Below the pieces are notes generated by a model that saw nothing but the letters and a program-made list of their open reading frames with translations, ran no database searches and was not told where the DNA came from. Below are positions 1 to 10,439 of a DNA stretch of 48,067 bases, one piece after another. This stretch comes from an uncultured Elstera sp. (GTDB taxonomy: Bacteria; Pseudomonadota; Alphaproteobacteria; Elsterales; Elsteraceae): positions 1 through 48,067 of the forward strand of contig CAIZEE010000503.1 of assembly GCA_903931835.1 (NCBI GenBank), written 5' to 3'. The translations under genes and the position numbers were made by a program. Position 1 is the stretch's first letter, and each line of letters starts with the position of its first letter.

Positions 1-676
1 CGGTCTTGCCGACACCGGGATCGCCGACATAAAGCGGGTTGTTCTTGGTCCGGCGGCACAGGATCTGGATCGTGCGCTCAACCTCGGTCTCACGCCCGAT
101 CAAGGGGTCGATCCTGCCGCTGGCGGCCTTCTTATTCAGGTTGATGCAGTAGGCGTCGAGTGCCTCATGGCCGCGTTTGACCACTTTTTCCGCTCCCGCA
201 TCCTCGTCGGCGCCCGAAACCCGGCGGGTCTCGGTACGGCCGGGCGACTTGGCAATCCCGTGGCTGATATAGTTGACCGCGTCGAATCGCGACATGTCCT
301 GTTCCTGCAGAAAGAACACGGCATGGCTTTCGCGCTCCGAGAACATGGCGACCAGCACATTGGCGCCGGTGACCTCGGCGCGGCCGGATGACTGGACATG
401 GATGACGGCGCGCTGAACCACGCGCTGGAATCCTGCGGTCGGCTTCGCTTCCTCCGCCCGGGCGCCGACCAGATTGGTTAGCTCGGCGTCGAGGTAATGC
501 GCGAGCTCTCGGCGCAGCTTGTCGATATCGATGCCGCAAGCGCGGAAAACCGCAATTGAGTCCTGATCTTCGGTCAGGGCCAGGAGCAGATGCTCCAAGG
601 TTGCGTATTCATGCCGGCGCTGATTGGCGTAGTCGAGCGCACGGTGGAGAGTCTTTTCAAGATTGCGCGACAGCAT
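1..676 (-). CDS. clpA: ATP-dependent Clp protease ATP-binding subunit ClpA (N-terminal part; runs off window edge)
   Basis: Minus-strand frame open to the window edge. Reads [40 protein letters not shown]... and later ...[37 protein letters not shown] (Clp_N plus Walker A). Directly downstream of clpS. Missing from the ORF track because no stop lies in the window. Confidence 0.93.
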   Translation of the reverse strand, partial: MLSRNLEKTLHRALDYANQRRHEYATLEHLLLALTEDQDSIAVFRACGIDIDKLRRELAHYLDAELTNLVGARAEEAKPTAGFQRVVQRAVIHVQSSGRAEVTGANVLVAMFSERESHAVFFLQEQDMSRFDAVNYISHGIAKSPGRTETRRVSGADEDAGAEKVVKRGHEALDAYCINLNKKAASGRIDPLIGRETEVERTIQILCRRTKNNPLYVGDPGVGKT

Positions 677-683
677 TCAAGCC

Positions 684-1010
684 TCAATCCTTCTCGAGGG
701 TGCACTGCAGTGGATGCTGATGGCGCCTTGCGTAATCCATTACCTGGTTCACCTTCGTCTCAGCGACCTCGTACGTAAACACACCACAGATTCCAACCCC
801 ACGCTGGTGAACATGCAACATGATTCGCGTGGCCTCTTCACGATTCTTTGAAAAGAACCGTTCAAGCACCAGAACGACGAACTCCATGGGAGTATAATCG
901 TCGTTTAACATCAGCACTTTGTACATTGCGGGCTTCTTCGTCTTCGGCTTCGCCTTGACGATCACACCCGCCGCCGTACCGTCATCCTCGCGCTTATCGT
1001 CGTCGCTCAT
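684..1010 (-). CDS. clpS: ClpS adaptor protein
   Basis: 108 aa with the ClpS core [28 protein letters not shown]...[17 protein letters not shown]; adjacent to clpA. Confidence 0.96.
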   Translation of the reverse strand: MSDDDKREDDGTAAGVIVKAKPKTKKPAMYKVLMLNDDYTPMEFVVLVLERFFSKNREEATRIMLHVHQRGVGICGVFTYEVAETKVNQVMDYARRHQHPLQCTLEKD

Positions 1011-1161
1011 GGCCGCTGTTATAAATTCCTATCGTCCCGCGCGTCTGTCGGAGCCGAGGTGACGTCCCGACATGGCTGATGAAACCAATATGGCGTGCCT
1101 GACCCCAAAGTGCAAAGCCGCACCTGGATCAAAATGAGTGGATTGTTTTTTCGCAACGCAA

Positions 1162-1192
1162 AACGGCCCGGTAGCGATGCCACCGGGCCGTT
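1162..1192 (-). terminator. Hairpin terminator downstream of the phasin gene
   Basis: Perfect 11-bp stem AACGGCCCGGT / ACCGGGCCGTT with 9-nt loop, followed by a T-rich run on the minus strand. Confidence 0.7.
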
Positions 1193-1213
1193 AACAGCGT
1201 CTCGTTCTTCGCA

Positions 1214-1234
1214 GGATCCCCAGCGCGGGGATCC
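1214..1234. terminator. Second short hairpin just downstream of the phasin stop codon
   Basis: 8-bp perfect stem GGATCCCC / GGGGATCC, loop AGCGC. Confidence 0.4.
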
Positions 1235-1242
1235 GCCGTAAG

Positions 1243-2013
1243 TTAGGCGGCGAGGGGCTTGCCGAAAGTCTCGACAGCCAGCGTCACGCGGGCCTGCAGC
1301 GGCTCGATCGCTTCGTTGGTCATCTTGTAGGACATCTCAGACAGCTTGTTGCCTTCCGAGACCAGCTTGTCGAAGGTGGTCTTGGCGAAGTCGCTCTGCA
1401 GGTCGACGATCTGCTTCAGGGTCGTACAGTTCAGGGCTGCCTTGGCGGCGGCAACACCGTGCTCCATGTTGCTCTGGGCCAGCGCCATCACCTGGCGGCT
1501 GAGTTCCTCAAAGCCGCGCGCGACGATCGTGCTCGACTTCACGACGGCTTCGACATTGCCCTTACCAAAACCGGCGAGGTCGCCGTAGCTCTTGAACAGG
1601 TTCTCAGACATTTTCTTGCTCGATTCCATGATGCTGGTTGCTCCGATAACGGGGGTTTTCGACAAAGAAGTGACGGCCGCGCCAAGTTTGGCAAGGGCCG
1701 GTTCGACGGTCGCCGCTGCAACCGCCGCCTTGGGTAGCGTTGCTGCGACCGGGGCCGCAGGTTTAGACTTCACGACCGGGGCCGCGATGACGGGTTTCGG
1801 CTTCGCCGTTACCGCCGCGACCTTGGGCGCTGCGATCGTTGGCGTGGCCACGACCGCTGGTTTCACTTTTGCTTCCGGGGGCGGAATAACCTCCGCCAAC
1901 GGCTTAATCGGCGCCGCAGCTTTCGCCTTGGGCGCCGCGACAGACTTGGGTGCTGCGGGTTTCACGACTCCGCTGCCGGACACGCCAGCCTTGCTACGAA
2001 TGACAGCCATCAT
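1243..2013 (-). CDS. Phasin family protein with AKP-rich N-terminal region
   Basis: C-terminal phasin-like helical region (KKMSENLFKSYGDLAGFGKGNVEAVVKSSTIVARGFEELSRQVMALAQSNMEHGVAAAKAAL). N-terminal Ala/Lys/Pro-rich tract. Start chosen at the internal MMAVIRSK; the ORF track extends to 2091. Confidence 0.85.
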   Translation of the reverse strand: MMAVIRSKAGVSGSGVVKPAAPKSVAAPKAKAAAPIKPLAEVIPPPEAKVKPAVVATPTIAAPKVAAVTAKPKPVIAAPVVKSKPAAPVAATLPKAAVAAATVEPALAKLGAAVTSLSKTPVIGATSIMESSKKMSENLFKSYGDLAGFGKGNVEAVVKSSTIVARGFEELSRQVMALAQSNMEHGVAAAKAALNCTTLKQIVDLQSDFAKTTFDKLVSEGNKLSEMSYKMTNEAIEPLQARVTLAVETFGKPLAA

Positions 2014-2059
2014 CGCCTCTCTTGGATGAACGGATAGAGAAACCGTGCCGCACTCCCCA

Positions 2060-2074
2060 TGCTGCACTGCAACA
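2060..2074. promoter_or_regulatory. Candidate PhaR-type operator 1
   Basis: TGCTGCACTGCAACA, contains TGC-N3-GCA; upstream of phasin. Confidence 0.4.
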
Positions 2075-2114
2075 ACGCTAAAATTGGTCATTCGCCGGCT
2101 AATGTCAAGAGGCT

Positions 2115-2129
2115 TTTGTGCAGCGCAAC
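2115..2129. promoter_or_regulatory. Candidate PhaR-type operator 2
   Basis: TTGTGCAGCGCAACA, contains TGC-N3-GCA; 11/15 identical to the site at 2060. Confidence 0.4.
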
Positions 2130-2479
2130 ATAAGATTTATAAGGCAGCTGCCGAGCCGGACTTTTTGGCCCTGAAATCGGGCGGAGAGCATCCTCGCCAT
2201 GACATAGAGCGGTGTTGCCTATCATTCAATAGGCATTTTGTAAGAAGCCGGATCGCGCAGATTTGAGGGGTGATTTTTGCGCTGCGGCGTTTCCCGCCGG
2301 TGGCGAAAATTGCGGCACCGTGAATTTCTGCTTTGTTTTTTTCCGTTAAACACATATACAGTTATGTTACTGCTAGTTGATTCAATCAGTTACGCTGCGG
2401 TCTTGTGACGTGACCTTGGCTTTGTCCCTGTACGTGGCAGCGGCAACGCGGATTGATTCAGCCGGAATCGGGGGTGGGG

Positions 2480-3835
2480 ATGCACTGGCTTCGACTGAAC
2501 ACAACATGGGCTGCCCGCGCAGCCCTGGCGCTTCTGATTCTGAGCACCTCTGTGATCGGTTCGGCCGAAGCGACGTCGAAGCCGCATAAGGCTGCCGCGA
2601 AATCTGCTCCCGTAGAAGCGACGCCAAAGAATTCTTCCATCGTGCTTGATGCCGATACCGGCCGCGTTTTGACCTCGGTCGATCCGGATCAGCAGAACTA
2701 TCCGGCATCGCTGACGAAGATGATGACGCTCTATGTCACCTTCCAGCAATTGGCCCAGCGGCGGATTTCGCTGAACCAGACTTTCCCCGTCAGTGACTAC
2801 GCAGCCTCCATGGCGCCGTCGAAACTTGACTTGCGTCCTGGCCAGAGCATCCGTCTGGAAGATGCGATCCTGGCGCTTTGCACCAAATCAGCCAATGACG
2901 TCGCGGTCGTCCTGGCTGAAGGGCTCGGCGGCAATGAGGAAAATTTCGCCCATATCATGACGCAGACCGCCGCCAAGCTTGGCATGACGCGGACCCATTT
3001 CGCGAATGCCTCTGGCTTGCCGGATAACGAACAGCTGACGACGGCGCGCGACATGGCGACATTAGGCCTCGCCCTCATTCGCGACTTCCCGCAATTCTAC
3101 CCGTATTTCAACACGCGGACTTTTGCCTATAAGGGCGAGGTGATCACCAATCACAATCACCTGTTGGGTGCGGTTGACGGTGTGGACGGGATCAAGACCG
3201 GGTTCATCCGCGCATCCGGGTTCAATCTTGTTGCCTCTGCCAAGCGCGAAGGGCATCGAATCGTCGCTGTCGTCTTAGGCGGCACAACTCCCGCCTTGCG
3301 CGACCGGCAGATGGCGCATCTGCTTGACGAAGGCTTTGCCGAGATCGAGATGCGCAGTGACAATCCGGTGGTCGCGAATGCCGAGACGCCGCAGAATGCG
3401 CCGCATTTCCGTCCGACCTCGTATCACTCGGCCCCCGCCATGGCGGATTTGTCGGTCGCCGCTGACGCCGCCGCCCAGAATGCCCAAGGCGATTCGGAGA
3501 GTGATGGCGATCGTGCCGCCTCTGCCGCGCGTCAAGCCCCGCCCAATACCGTTCAAGTCGCGTCCAATGACATCATGATGCCGGCGACATCCTGGGCTAT
3601 TCAAGTTGGCGCCTTCGCCAGCGATCAGGCCGCCCGCGCCGCAGCTGTAAAGGCCGAACGGCAGGCGCATCGCTGGCTGCAATCTGGCAAAATTCAAATC
3701 GGGCTCAGCACCGGTTCGACATCGGCTGTTTTCCGCGCGCGCATCAACGGGCTTGATCAGAAACAGGCGGCAGCTGCCTGCCGAGTGCTGCTCAGCCAGG
3801 GGACCAAATGTCTGGCTCTGCCTGACCAGCTTTGA
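2480..3835 (+). CDS. D-alanyl-D-alanine carboxypeptidase (penicillin-binding protein 5/6 family) with C-terminal SPOR domain
   Basis: Signal peptide; SLTKMMTLYV (SxxK), KSANDVAVVLAE (SxN), DGIKTGFIRASGFNLVAS (KTG); C-term SWAIQVGAFASDQAARAAAVKA (SPOR). Start taken at ATG 2480 rather than the upstream ORF start 2453. Confidence 0.92.
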   Translation: MHWLRLNTTWAARAALALLILSTSVIGSAEATSKPHKAAAKSAPVEATPKNSSIVLDADTGRVLTSVDPDQQNYPASLTKMMTLYVTFQQLAQRRISLNQTFPVSDYAASMAPSKLDLRPGQSIRLEDAILALCTKSANDVAVVLAEGLGGNEENFAHIMTQTAAKLGMTRTHFANASGLPDNEQLTTARDMATLGLALIRDFPQFYPYFNTRTFAYKGEVITNHNHLLGAVDGVDGIKTGFIRASGFNLVASAKREGHRIVAVVLGGTTPALRDRQMAHLLDEGFAEIEMRSDNPVVANAETPQNAPHFRPTSYHSAPAMADLSVAADAAAQNAQGDSESDGDRAASAARQAPPNTVQVASNDIMMPATSWAIQVGAFASDQAARAAAVKAERQAHRWLQSGKIQIGLSTGSTSAVFRARINGLDQKQAAAACRVLLSQGTKCLALPDQL

Positions 3836-3841
3836 TTGCCG

Positions 3842-4918
3842 TCAAGCGCCCTCGAAGTCCTTGGTGAGCATGGGCGGCGGGTTATCGGGACGGGCGAAAT
3901 AAAAACCCTGAACCAGATCAGCCCCATGGGCCTGCACCCACCGCCATTCCGCTTCGGTTTCGATCCCTTCTGCAATCGTCGTGATCGATAGGCTGCGTGC
4001 GGTTTCCAGAAGGCTGCCGGCCAGTTCCGCCTTATAGGGATCGCTATCGATGCCTCGGATAAGCTCCATATCCAGCTTCAGATAGTCCGGCCGAAGTGCC
4101 ACGATCAGGTTCATCGAAGAGTAGCCCGCCCCGAAATCGTCGATCGCGATCTGGAATCCAGCGCTTCGGTAAACCTGCAGAATGCTCTTGAGCAGGCTTT
4201 CGTCCGCCTGTTCAGTCTCGATGATTTCAAAAACCACCCGCGTTGGGTCCAATTGCAGCTGCCTGACCAGATTGACGGTGGAGCGCAGGCAGGTTGCCGG
4301 ATCGTAGATCGAGGTCGGCGTGAAGTTGATCAGCGCCAAGGTCGACAGCCCGTGCTCCGCGATCGATTGGACCGCTTTTCGGCGCGCCGCGAGGTCTAGC
4401 TGAAACAGCAGGCCGCCCTGTTTCGCCGCGCCAAACAGAGCGTTAGGCGCAATCAGTTCGCCGGCGGTGGTTCGGCCCCTCAACAGGCATTCATAGGCTG
4501 CGATGCGATTGGGCGCGCGCGCATCAATGATCGGCTGAAAATGGGTTTCCAGTCGGTTTTCGGCCAGCAGATCGGATAGCCAGCGCACCCGCTGCATCCC
4601 GACCAGGCGCTCCAGCGATGAAACGCGCCGGAAATCGGCCAGTCCTGGTTCCACCCCTGCGGCCATCAGCAGCGCCTGGGTACCGTCTCGCTCCTCTGGG
4701 AGCAGGGCGTTGCTTGCGGCGGTCAGAATGGTCTCGATATCCGCCGACCGGATCTCCCAGCGAATGCAATCACTACCAAGATCGGTGACGGCGACCGTCA
4801 GCGCCGCCGCGACCGCGATCAGTTTAGGGCCGGTGTGTCTCGCAGCAGGCCACAGATACAGCCAACTGTTGGCGGGCATTGCCGCATCGGTTGGGGTGCA
4901 TGCTGAACATCCGCTCAT
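3842..4918 (-). CDS. EAL-domain cyclic-di-GMP phosphodiesterase-like protein
   Basis: YECLLRG (EAL-motif position), VVFEIIETE, DDFGAGYSSMNLIVALRPDYLKLDMELIRGI, IAEGIETEAEW, GADLVQGFYFARP. Confidence 0.9.
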   Translation of the reverse strand: MSGCSACTPTDAAMPANSWLYLWPAARHTGPKLIAVAAALTVAVTDLGSDCIRWEIRSADIETILTAASNALLPEERDGTQALLMAAGVEPGLADFRRVSSLERLVGMQRVRWLSDLLAENRLETHFQPIIDARAPNRIAAYECLLRGRTTAGELIAPNALFGAAKQGGLLFQLDLAARRKAVQSIAEHGLSTLALINFTPTSIYDPATCLRSTVNLVRQLQLDPTRVVFEIIETEQADESLLKSILQVYRSAGFQIAIDDFGAGYSSMNLIVALRPDYLKLDMELIRGIDSDPYKAELAGSLLETARSLSITTIAEGIETEAEWRWVQAHGADLVQGFYFARPDNPPPMLTKDFEGA

Positions 4919-4945
4919 CGGTCTTCTCCGCGCGTCCGAGACGGG

Positions 4946-6328
4946 CTAGTCCTTCGGGAGTTCTACGTCGCTGGCTGCCAGAGTCACTGCAACGGCCTTA
5001 AGCAGCCGATCCAATCCCGCCTTGTTCTTCGCCTCACACCGCGCAACCAGTACCGCCTGCGTGTTGGAGGCACGCAGCAGCCACCAGCCGTCTTCGGTTT
5101 GCACACGCACGCCGTCGACCGCATCGACCTTGGCGCCATCGCGCTCCAGCCTAGCCTTGACCTCGTCGATCACCGCGAATTTGCGTGTATCGGGGCAGGC
5201 GAAGCGCATTTCCGGGGTGTTGACCGCCTTCGGCAACTCATCGCGCAATTCCGCGACGGATTTCTTGGATGCAGCCGCCAATTCAATCACCCGGACGGCG
5301 GCATAGAGGGCATCGTCGAAACCAAAATAACGATCGGCGAAGAAGATGTGGCCGGACATCTCGCCGCCCAAGGGGGCTCCGGTTTCCTTCATCTTCGACT
5401 TGATCAGCGAATGGCCGGTCTTCCACATCAGCGGCTTGCCGCCGAGCCGCGCGATCTCATCAAACAGCGTCTGGCTGGCTTTGACATCGGCGATGATGGT
5501 TGAACCCGGCTTGTCCTCCAGGATCGGCCGCGCCAGCAGAGCCACCAGCTGGTCGCCCCACAGGATCCGTCCCTTGCCGTCGATCACGCCGATCCGATCG
5601 CCATCGCCGTCAAAGGCGATGCCGAGATCAGCACCGTGCTGCGCCACCGCGTCACGCAGTTGCACGAGGTTCTTTTCCTCGGTCGGATCTGGATGATGTG
5701 CGGGAAAGGTCCCATCGATCACCTCGTTCAGCAGGATATGCTTGCCGGGCAACCGGGCTGTGAGCTTCACCATCGCTTCACCGGCGGCGCCGTTGCCGGC
5801 ATCCCAGACGACCGTGAGTTTGTGGCCGGGTTTGAAATCCTCGACCAGCCGGGCGACGTATTGGTCGAGCAACTCGACCGTCTCCTGCCCACCCGGCCCG
5901 TTGACGAAGGCGCCCTCGCTCGCGATCCGGCCGAGACGTTGAATGTTCTCGCCGAAAAACGGCGCCTGACCCAGCATCATCTTGAAGCCGTTATGATCGG
6001 GCGGGTTATGCGAGCCGGTAATCTGAATGCCGCCATCGCAGCCAAGCTTGTGCACCGCATAATACAGCATCGGTGTCGGGCCGAGCCCGACCCGGCGAAC
6101 CTTTAGCCCGCAGGCTGTCAATCCGGCGACGACCGCGCGTTCGAGATCGGGCGACGACAGGCGGCCGTCATAGCCGACTGCCACGTTGGAGCCGCCTGAG
6201 TGAACGATCACCGTGCCGAAAGCACGGCCCAGCGCCAGCGCATCGGCGATGGACAACGTCTGGCCCATGATCCCGCGCACATCATATTCGCGCAGGATTG
6301 TGGGATCGAACTCATGCTTATCTGACGT
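4946..6328 (-). CDS. Phosphomannomutase/phosphoglucomutase
   Basis: [32 protein letters not shown] (catalytic Ser loop), [23 protein letters not shown]. Start taken at internal MTSDKHEF. Confidence 0.93.
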   Translation of the reverse strand, partial: TSDKHEFDPTILREYDVRGIMGQTLSIADALALGRAFGTVIVHSGGSNVAVGYDGRLSSPDLERAVVAGLTACGLKVRRVGLGPTPMLYYAVHKLGCDGGIQITGSHNPPDHNGFKMMLGQAPFFGENIQRLGRIASEGAFVNGPGGQETVELLDQYVARLVEDFKPGHKLTVVWDAGNGAAGEAMVKLTARLPGKHILLNEVIDGTFPAHHPDPTEEKNLVQLRDAVAQHGADLGIAFDGDGDRIGVIDGKGRILWGDQLVALLARPILEDKPGSTIIADVKASQTLFDEIARLGGKPLMWKTGHSLIKSKMKETGAPLGGEMSGHIFFADRYFGFDDALYAAVRVIELAAASKKSVAELRDELPKAVNTPEMRFACPDTRKFAVIDEVKARLERDGAKVDAVDGVRVQTEDGWWLLRASNTQAVLVARCEAKNKAGLDRLLKAVAVTLAASDVELPKD

Positions 6329-6363
6329 CATCGTGTGTCCTATTATGGTGCCCGCCAAACAAC

Positions 6364-7680
6364 TTACGCTGCCGCTGAGGGGCGTCCGATGGAAATATAG
6401 GTGAACCCGGCGGCTGCCAGTGTCTGCGGGTCATAGACATTGCGCAGGTCGACGATGATCGGCTGGCGCAGCAGTTTCTTCACCCGGTCGAGGTCAAGCG
6501 CGCGGAACTCATTCCACTCGGTGATGATCACGACGACATCGGCACCACCCATGCATTCATAGGTCGTGTCGCACCAGATGACGCCGTCCAGCAGCTTCTT
6601 CGCCTCGGTCATGCCTTCGGGATCGAAGGCCCGCACGGTGGCGCCGGCTTCCTGCAAGGCCGGTATGATGTCCAGGCTCGGGCTGTCCCGCATATCGTCG
6701 GTATTGGGCTTGAAGGTGACTCCGAGCACCGCAACGGTCTTGCCCTTGGCCGACCCGCCTAGCGCCTGGATGACGCGCTTGGCCATCTGCTTCTTGCGTG
6801 CGTCGTTCACCTCGACCACGGTCTCGACGATTTTCAGCGGCGATCCTGCTTCCTGCGCGGTGCGCACCAGGGCCAGCGTGTCCTTGGGGAAGCAACTGCC
6901 GCCATAGCCAGGTCCGGCGTGAAGGAATTTCCGCCCGATGCGGCCGTCCAGCCCAATACCCTTGGCGACGTCCTGCACGTCGCAGCCGAGCTGCTCGCAC
7001 AGATCGGCGATTTCGTTAATGAAGGTGATCTTGGTCGCAAGGAAGGTGTTGGCCGCGTATTTGGTGAGCTCGGAGGTTTCGAGTGCGGTAAACACGATCG
7101 GCGTTTCGATCAGATAGAGCGGACGATAGAGATTGCGCATAATCTCCTTCGCCCGGTCGCTCGCCGTGCCGATAACGACCCGGTCGGGACGCATGAAATC
7201 ATTGATCGCCGACCCTTCGCGCAGAAACTCAGGGTTCGACACCATGTCGAACTGCGCATCGGGGCGCGCTTCACGAATGATGCGGCCGACTTCCTTGCCG
7301 GTGCCGACGGGGACTGTTGATTTGGTGACGATGACGGCATATCCGGTCAGCGCATCGGCGATCTCGCGCGCGACGGCATAGACAAAGGACAGATCGGCAT
7401 GGCCATCGCCGCGCCTGCTTGGCGTGCCGACCGCGATGAAGACGGCGTCAGCACCCGCAACGGATTCCTTCAGATTGGTCGAGAAGCGCAGGCGACCGGC
7501 ACGGACAATGGTCTCAACGAGCTTGTCGAGGCCCGGCTCGAAAATCGGCATCACGCCATCAAGCAGCCGGGCGATCTTGCCCTCATCCTTGTCGACGCAG
7601 ACGACATCGACACCGAATTCTGAAAAACACGCGCCAGATACCAAACCGACATAGCCGGTACCGATCATCGCAATCCGCAT
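6364..7680 (-). CDS. UDP-glucose 6-dehydrogenase
   Basis: [23 protein letters not shown]...; [13 protein letters not shown] catalytic Cys motif; [17 protein letters not shown]. Confidence 0.97.
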   Translation of the reverse strand: MRIAMIGTGYVGLVSGACFSEFGVDVVCVDKDEGKIARLLDGVMPIFEPGLDKLVETIVRAGRLRFSTNLKESVAGADAVFIAVGTPSRRGDGHADLSFVYAVAREIADALTGYAVIVTKSTVPVGTGKEVGRIIREARPDAQFDMVSNPEFLREGSAINDFMRPDRVVIGTASDRAKEIMRNLYRPLYLIETPIVFTALETSELTKYAANTFLATKITFINEIADLCEQLGCDVQDVAKGIGLDGRIGRKFLHAGPGYGGSCFPKDTLALVRTAQEAGSPLKIVETVVEVNDARKKQMAKRVIQALGGSAKGKTVAVLGVTFKPNTDDMRDSPSLDIIPALQEAGATVRAFDPEGMTEAKKLLDGVIWCDTTYECMGGADVVVIITEWNEFRALDLDRVKKLLRQPIIVDLRNVYDPQTLAAAGFTYISIGRPSAAA

Positions 7681-7762
7681 TTATTCCGTCCCTTAAGTCA
7701 AATATCGGAGCCGATTCTATTTTTCCGGGGCGTGCCGGTCGGCCATCGGCGCGGAGCCTAAT

Positions 7763-8638
7763 CTATCCGGCTGTATATTTCCCTAAAATCTCACGGACTG
7801 CCGGGCCGAGATCGGCACGCTTCAGCGCAAAGGCCAGATTCGCCTCGATAAACCCGACCTTGTCGCCGCAATCGAACCGTTCGCCCTCAAAGCGCAGACC
7901 ATGGAACGGCGATTGGCCGATCAGTTTGGCCATCGCGTCGGTCAGCTGAATCTCATTGCCGGCGCCACGCTGCTGCGCGCCCAGATGGTCGAACACGCCA
8001 GGGTCGAGGATATATCGGCCGATCACGGCGAGCGTCGAGGGTGCCTCTTCCGTTTTTGGCTTTTCGACCAGGCCGCTGACCTCGACAATCTGGCCGCCAA
8101 GTTTCGGCGACGCGACAATGCCATAGCGGCTGGTATGTTCCTTCGGCACATCCATGACGGCCAACATACTGCCGCCAACCTCAGCATGCGCGTCGATCAT
8201 CTGCTTGAGGCAGGGGCGTTCAGCCAGGATGAGATCGTCCGCCAACAATACCGCGAAGGGTTCGTCGCCAATCAGTGACCTGGCACACCAGACGGCATGG
8301 CCGAGGCCGAGCGGTTCGGGCTGGCGCGTATAAGCGACCTGACCCGCTTCCAGCGTGATCGAACGCACACTCTCCCATAAATCGGCCTTGCCGCGATCAA
8401 GCAGCGTCGCCTGCAGTTCAGAGCTGTGATCGAAATGATCCTCGATCGCCGATTTGCCGCGTCCGGTGACGAAAATGAATTGTTCGATCCCGGCGGCGCG
8501 CGCCTCCTCGACCGCATATTGAATAAGCGGCTTGTCGACCACCGGAAGCATTTCCTTCGGCATCGCCTTAGTCGCGGGTAGGAAGCGCGTGCCCAATCCG
8601 CCGACTGGGAAAATCGCCTTCCGTACTGGCCTCATCAT
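7763..8638 (-). CDS. galU: UTP-glucose-1-phosphate uridylyltransferase
   Basis: MRPVRKAIFPVGGLGTRFLPATKAMPKEMLPVVDKPLIQYAVEEA; start at MMRPVRK. Confidence 0.95.
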   Translation of the reverse strand: MMRPVRKAIFPVGGLGTRFLPATKAMPKEMLPVVDKPLIQYAVEEARAAGIEQFIFVTGRGKSAIEDHFDHSSELQATLLDRGKADLWESVRSITLEAGQVAYTRQPEPLGLGHAVWCARSLIGDEPFAVLLADDLILAERPCLKQMIDAHAEVGGSMLAVMDVPKEHTSRYGIVASPKLGGQIVEVSGLVEKPKTEEAPSTLAVIGRYILDPGVFDHLGAQQRGAGNEIQLTDAMAKLIGQSPFHGLRFEGERFDCGDKVGFIEANLAFALKRADLGPAVREILGKYTAG

Positions 8639-8791
8639 ATTACCTCTTTCATAACTTGCCGGCGCATATCCGATCGTGGCGAAGCCATTGCATATATAGG
8701 GCTGCCGGCCTCGGAAGAATAACCCCCGAGAGGCCAAGCTGGATTATTCGTAATGAGCCGCACTGGGCTGTGACTTTTGGTCACATAACGC

Positions 8792-9625
8792 TCACGCATT
8801 GCCAACCGACGCCGCTCCCCGCCGTTTGGCTGACGGCAGCGCCAATGCTGCAGCCAGTGCCCGCACTTCCTGCCGCGCCGCGACATGGCTCATTGTTAAC
8901 GGTTGATCGACCGCATCGGCCGTCCGTGCGCCGATATCGAGCAAGGTAAGACCGCTCGGAAACAGCTCACGAAAGATGACACGCTCGCTGAACCCCGGTG
9001 CTAAACGAAAGCCGATACGCTTGGCAAGCTGGTCGAGTGCGGCTGCGACATGGGCTTTGTTGCGGGCGTCGAGTGTGCTCAGACGATTCCGCATGACGAT
9101 CCAATCAAGCGGCGGGCGTTTGGCGATCGCCCGGCGCTTGCGCTGCTCCCAGACCATCTCGGCATAATGACTCGGGCGGCGGATCTGCAGCGTCTCCGGT
9201 TCGACCCGAGCCAGCACGTCGAAATCGATGAAGCTGTCGTTCAGCGGCGTGATCAATATATCGGCCGCCTCATGCGCCAGGCGCGACAACGCTGTGTCGC
9301 TGCCGGGGCAGTCGACGACGATGTAGTCGTGATCGGTGCTGAGCTCCGCCAATGCCGCCTTAAGCGCCTCACTATCGCCATCGCCGATCGGCCTCAGCGT
9401 AGGCATGACGAGGGGCCGCGCGGTTTTTTCGGCATAAGCGGCGCGGTTTTCGAGATAACGGGTCAGCGTCGCCTGACGAACATCAAGATCGAGAGCGGCA
9501 ACGCGGTTGCCGTCCTGGATCAAGGTGATGATCAGATGCATGGCGGTGGTGGATTTGCCCGAACCGCCTTTTTCGTTGCCGAGCGCGATGATCCGGGCCG
9601 GGCCCGGCATCGTTCCGCTGGTCAT
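8792..9625 (-). CDS. mipZ: MipZ-type division-plane positioning ATPase
   Basis: ARIIALGNEKGGSGKSTTAMHL (deviant Walker A), DLDVRQ, DWIVMRNRLSTLDARNKAHV, SERVIFRELFPSGLTLLDIG: matches the alphaproteobacterial MipZ pattern rather than chromosomal ParA. Confidence 0.88.
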   Translation of the reverse strand: MTSGTMPGPARIIALGNEKGGSGKSTTAMHLIITLIQDGNRVAALDLDVRQATLTRYLENRAAYAEKTARPLVMPTLRPIGDGDSEALKAALAELSTDHDYIVVDCPGSDTALSRLAHEAADILITPLNDSFIDFDVLARVEPETLQIRRPSHYAEMVWEQRKRRAIAKRPPLDWIVMRNRLSTLDARNKAHVAAALDQLAKRIGFRLAPGFSERVIFRELFPSGLTLLDIGARTADAVDQPLTMSHVAARQEVRALAAALALPSAKRRGAASVGNA

Positions 9626-9773
9626 GGATAGTCACCCGCCTCAGTCGTCAAAAAAGATTGGGCGCGGACCTTAGAGCAGATCGGACCCCGGTGGAAGACG
9701 CCGCCTTGCCAGAAGCATCGTTTGACCGTAAAGAGGCCGAATACGCCATATTTGCCGATCGAGGGCACGCTCC

Positions 9774-10439
9774 ATGACCCCTATTGATGACGCTGCCCGC
9801 ATGACTGCCCGCATTCTGCTGGAGATTGAGGCGATCACGATCCGCCCGGCAGAGCCGTTCATCCTGACCTCCGGCTGGGCAAGCCCGGTCTATGTCGATT
9901 GCCGCAAGGTCATTTCGTTCCCGCGTGCCAGGCGCGCGATCATCGACGCTGCGGTGGCAAAGATCGAACGCGAAATCGGCTTCGAATCAATCGATGCCAT
10001 AGCGGGCGGGGAGACGGCGGGCATTCCCTATGCCGCGTGGATCGCCGATCGCCTGGGCCTGCCGATGCTCTATGTCCGCAAGAAGCCCAAAGGATTTGGC
10101 CGTAACGCACAGATCGAAGGGATTTTCCCGGAGGGTGCGCGCGTGCTGCTGGTCGAGGATCTGGCGAGTGACGGCAAGAGCAAGCTGATCTTTGTCGACG
10201 CGCTGCGCAAGGCCGGTGCGGTGGTCAGCGACGCTTTGGTCGTCTTCTTCTACTCAGCCTTCCCGCAAGGGCTGAAGGTGCTGGACGAGGCTGGGGTTCG
10301 CCTGCTGTCGCTCGCCACTTGGGAAAATGTCCTGGCTATCGCCGATGCCGATCCGCGCTTTTCATCCGATGACATTTTGGAAGTGCGCCGCTTCCTGGCC
10401 GACCCGGCGGCTTGGTCCGCAGCGCATGGCGGCGCTTAG
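9774..10439 (+). CDS. pyrE: Orotate phosphoribosyltransferase
   Basis: FILTSGWASPVYVDCRKVISFPR, GGETAGIPYAAWIAD, RVLLVEDLASDGKSKLIFVDALR (PRPP loop). Stop TAG at 10437-10439. Confidence 0.95.
   Translation: MTPIDDAARMTARILLEIEAITIRPAEPFILTSGWASPVYVDCRKVISFPRARRAIIDAAVAKIEREIGFESIDAIAGGETAGIPYAAWIADRLGLPMLYVRKKPKGFGRNAQIEGIFPEGARVLLVEDLASDGKSKLIFVDALRKAGAVVSDALVVFFYSAFPQGLKVLDEAGVRLLSLATWENVLAIADADPRFSSDDILEVRRFLADPAAWSAAHGGA

Noticed and set aside
1592-2029. 145-aa plus-strand ORF opposite the phasin gene
   Set aside because: Mirror of the Ala/Lys/Pro-rich phasin region; Ala/Gly/Thr low complexity only.
4946-8638. Phosphomannomutase, UDP-Glc dehydrogenase and galU considered as an exopolysaccharide gene cluster
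   Set aside because: Only precursor-supply genes are present; no glycosyltransferases, flippase or polymerase in the window.
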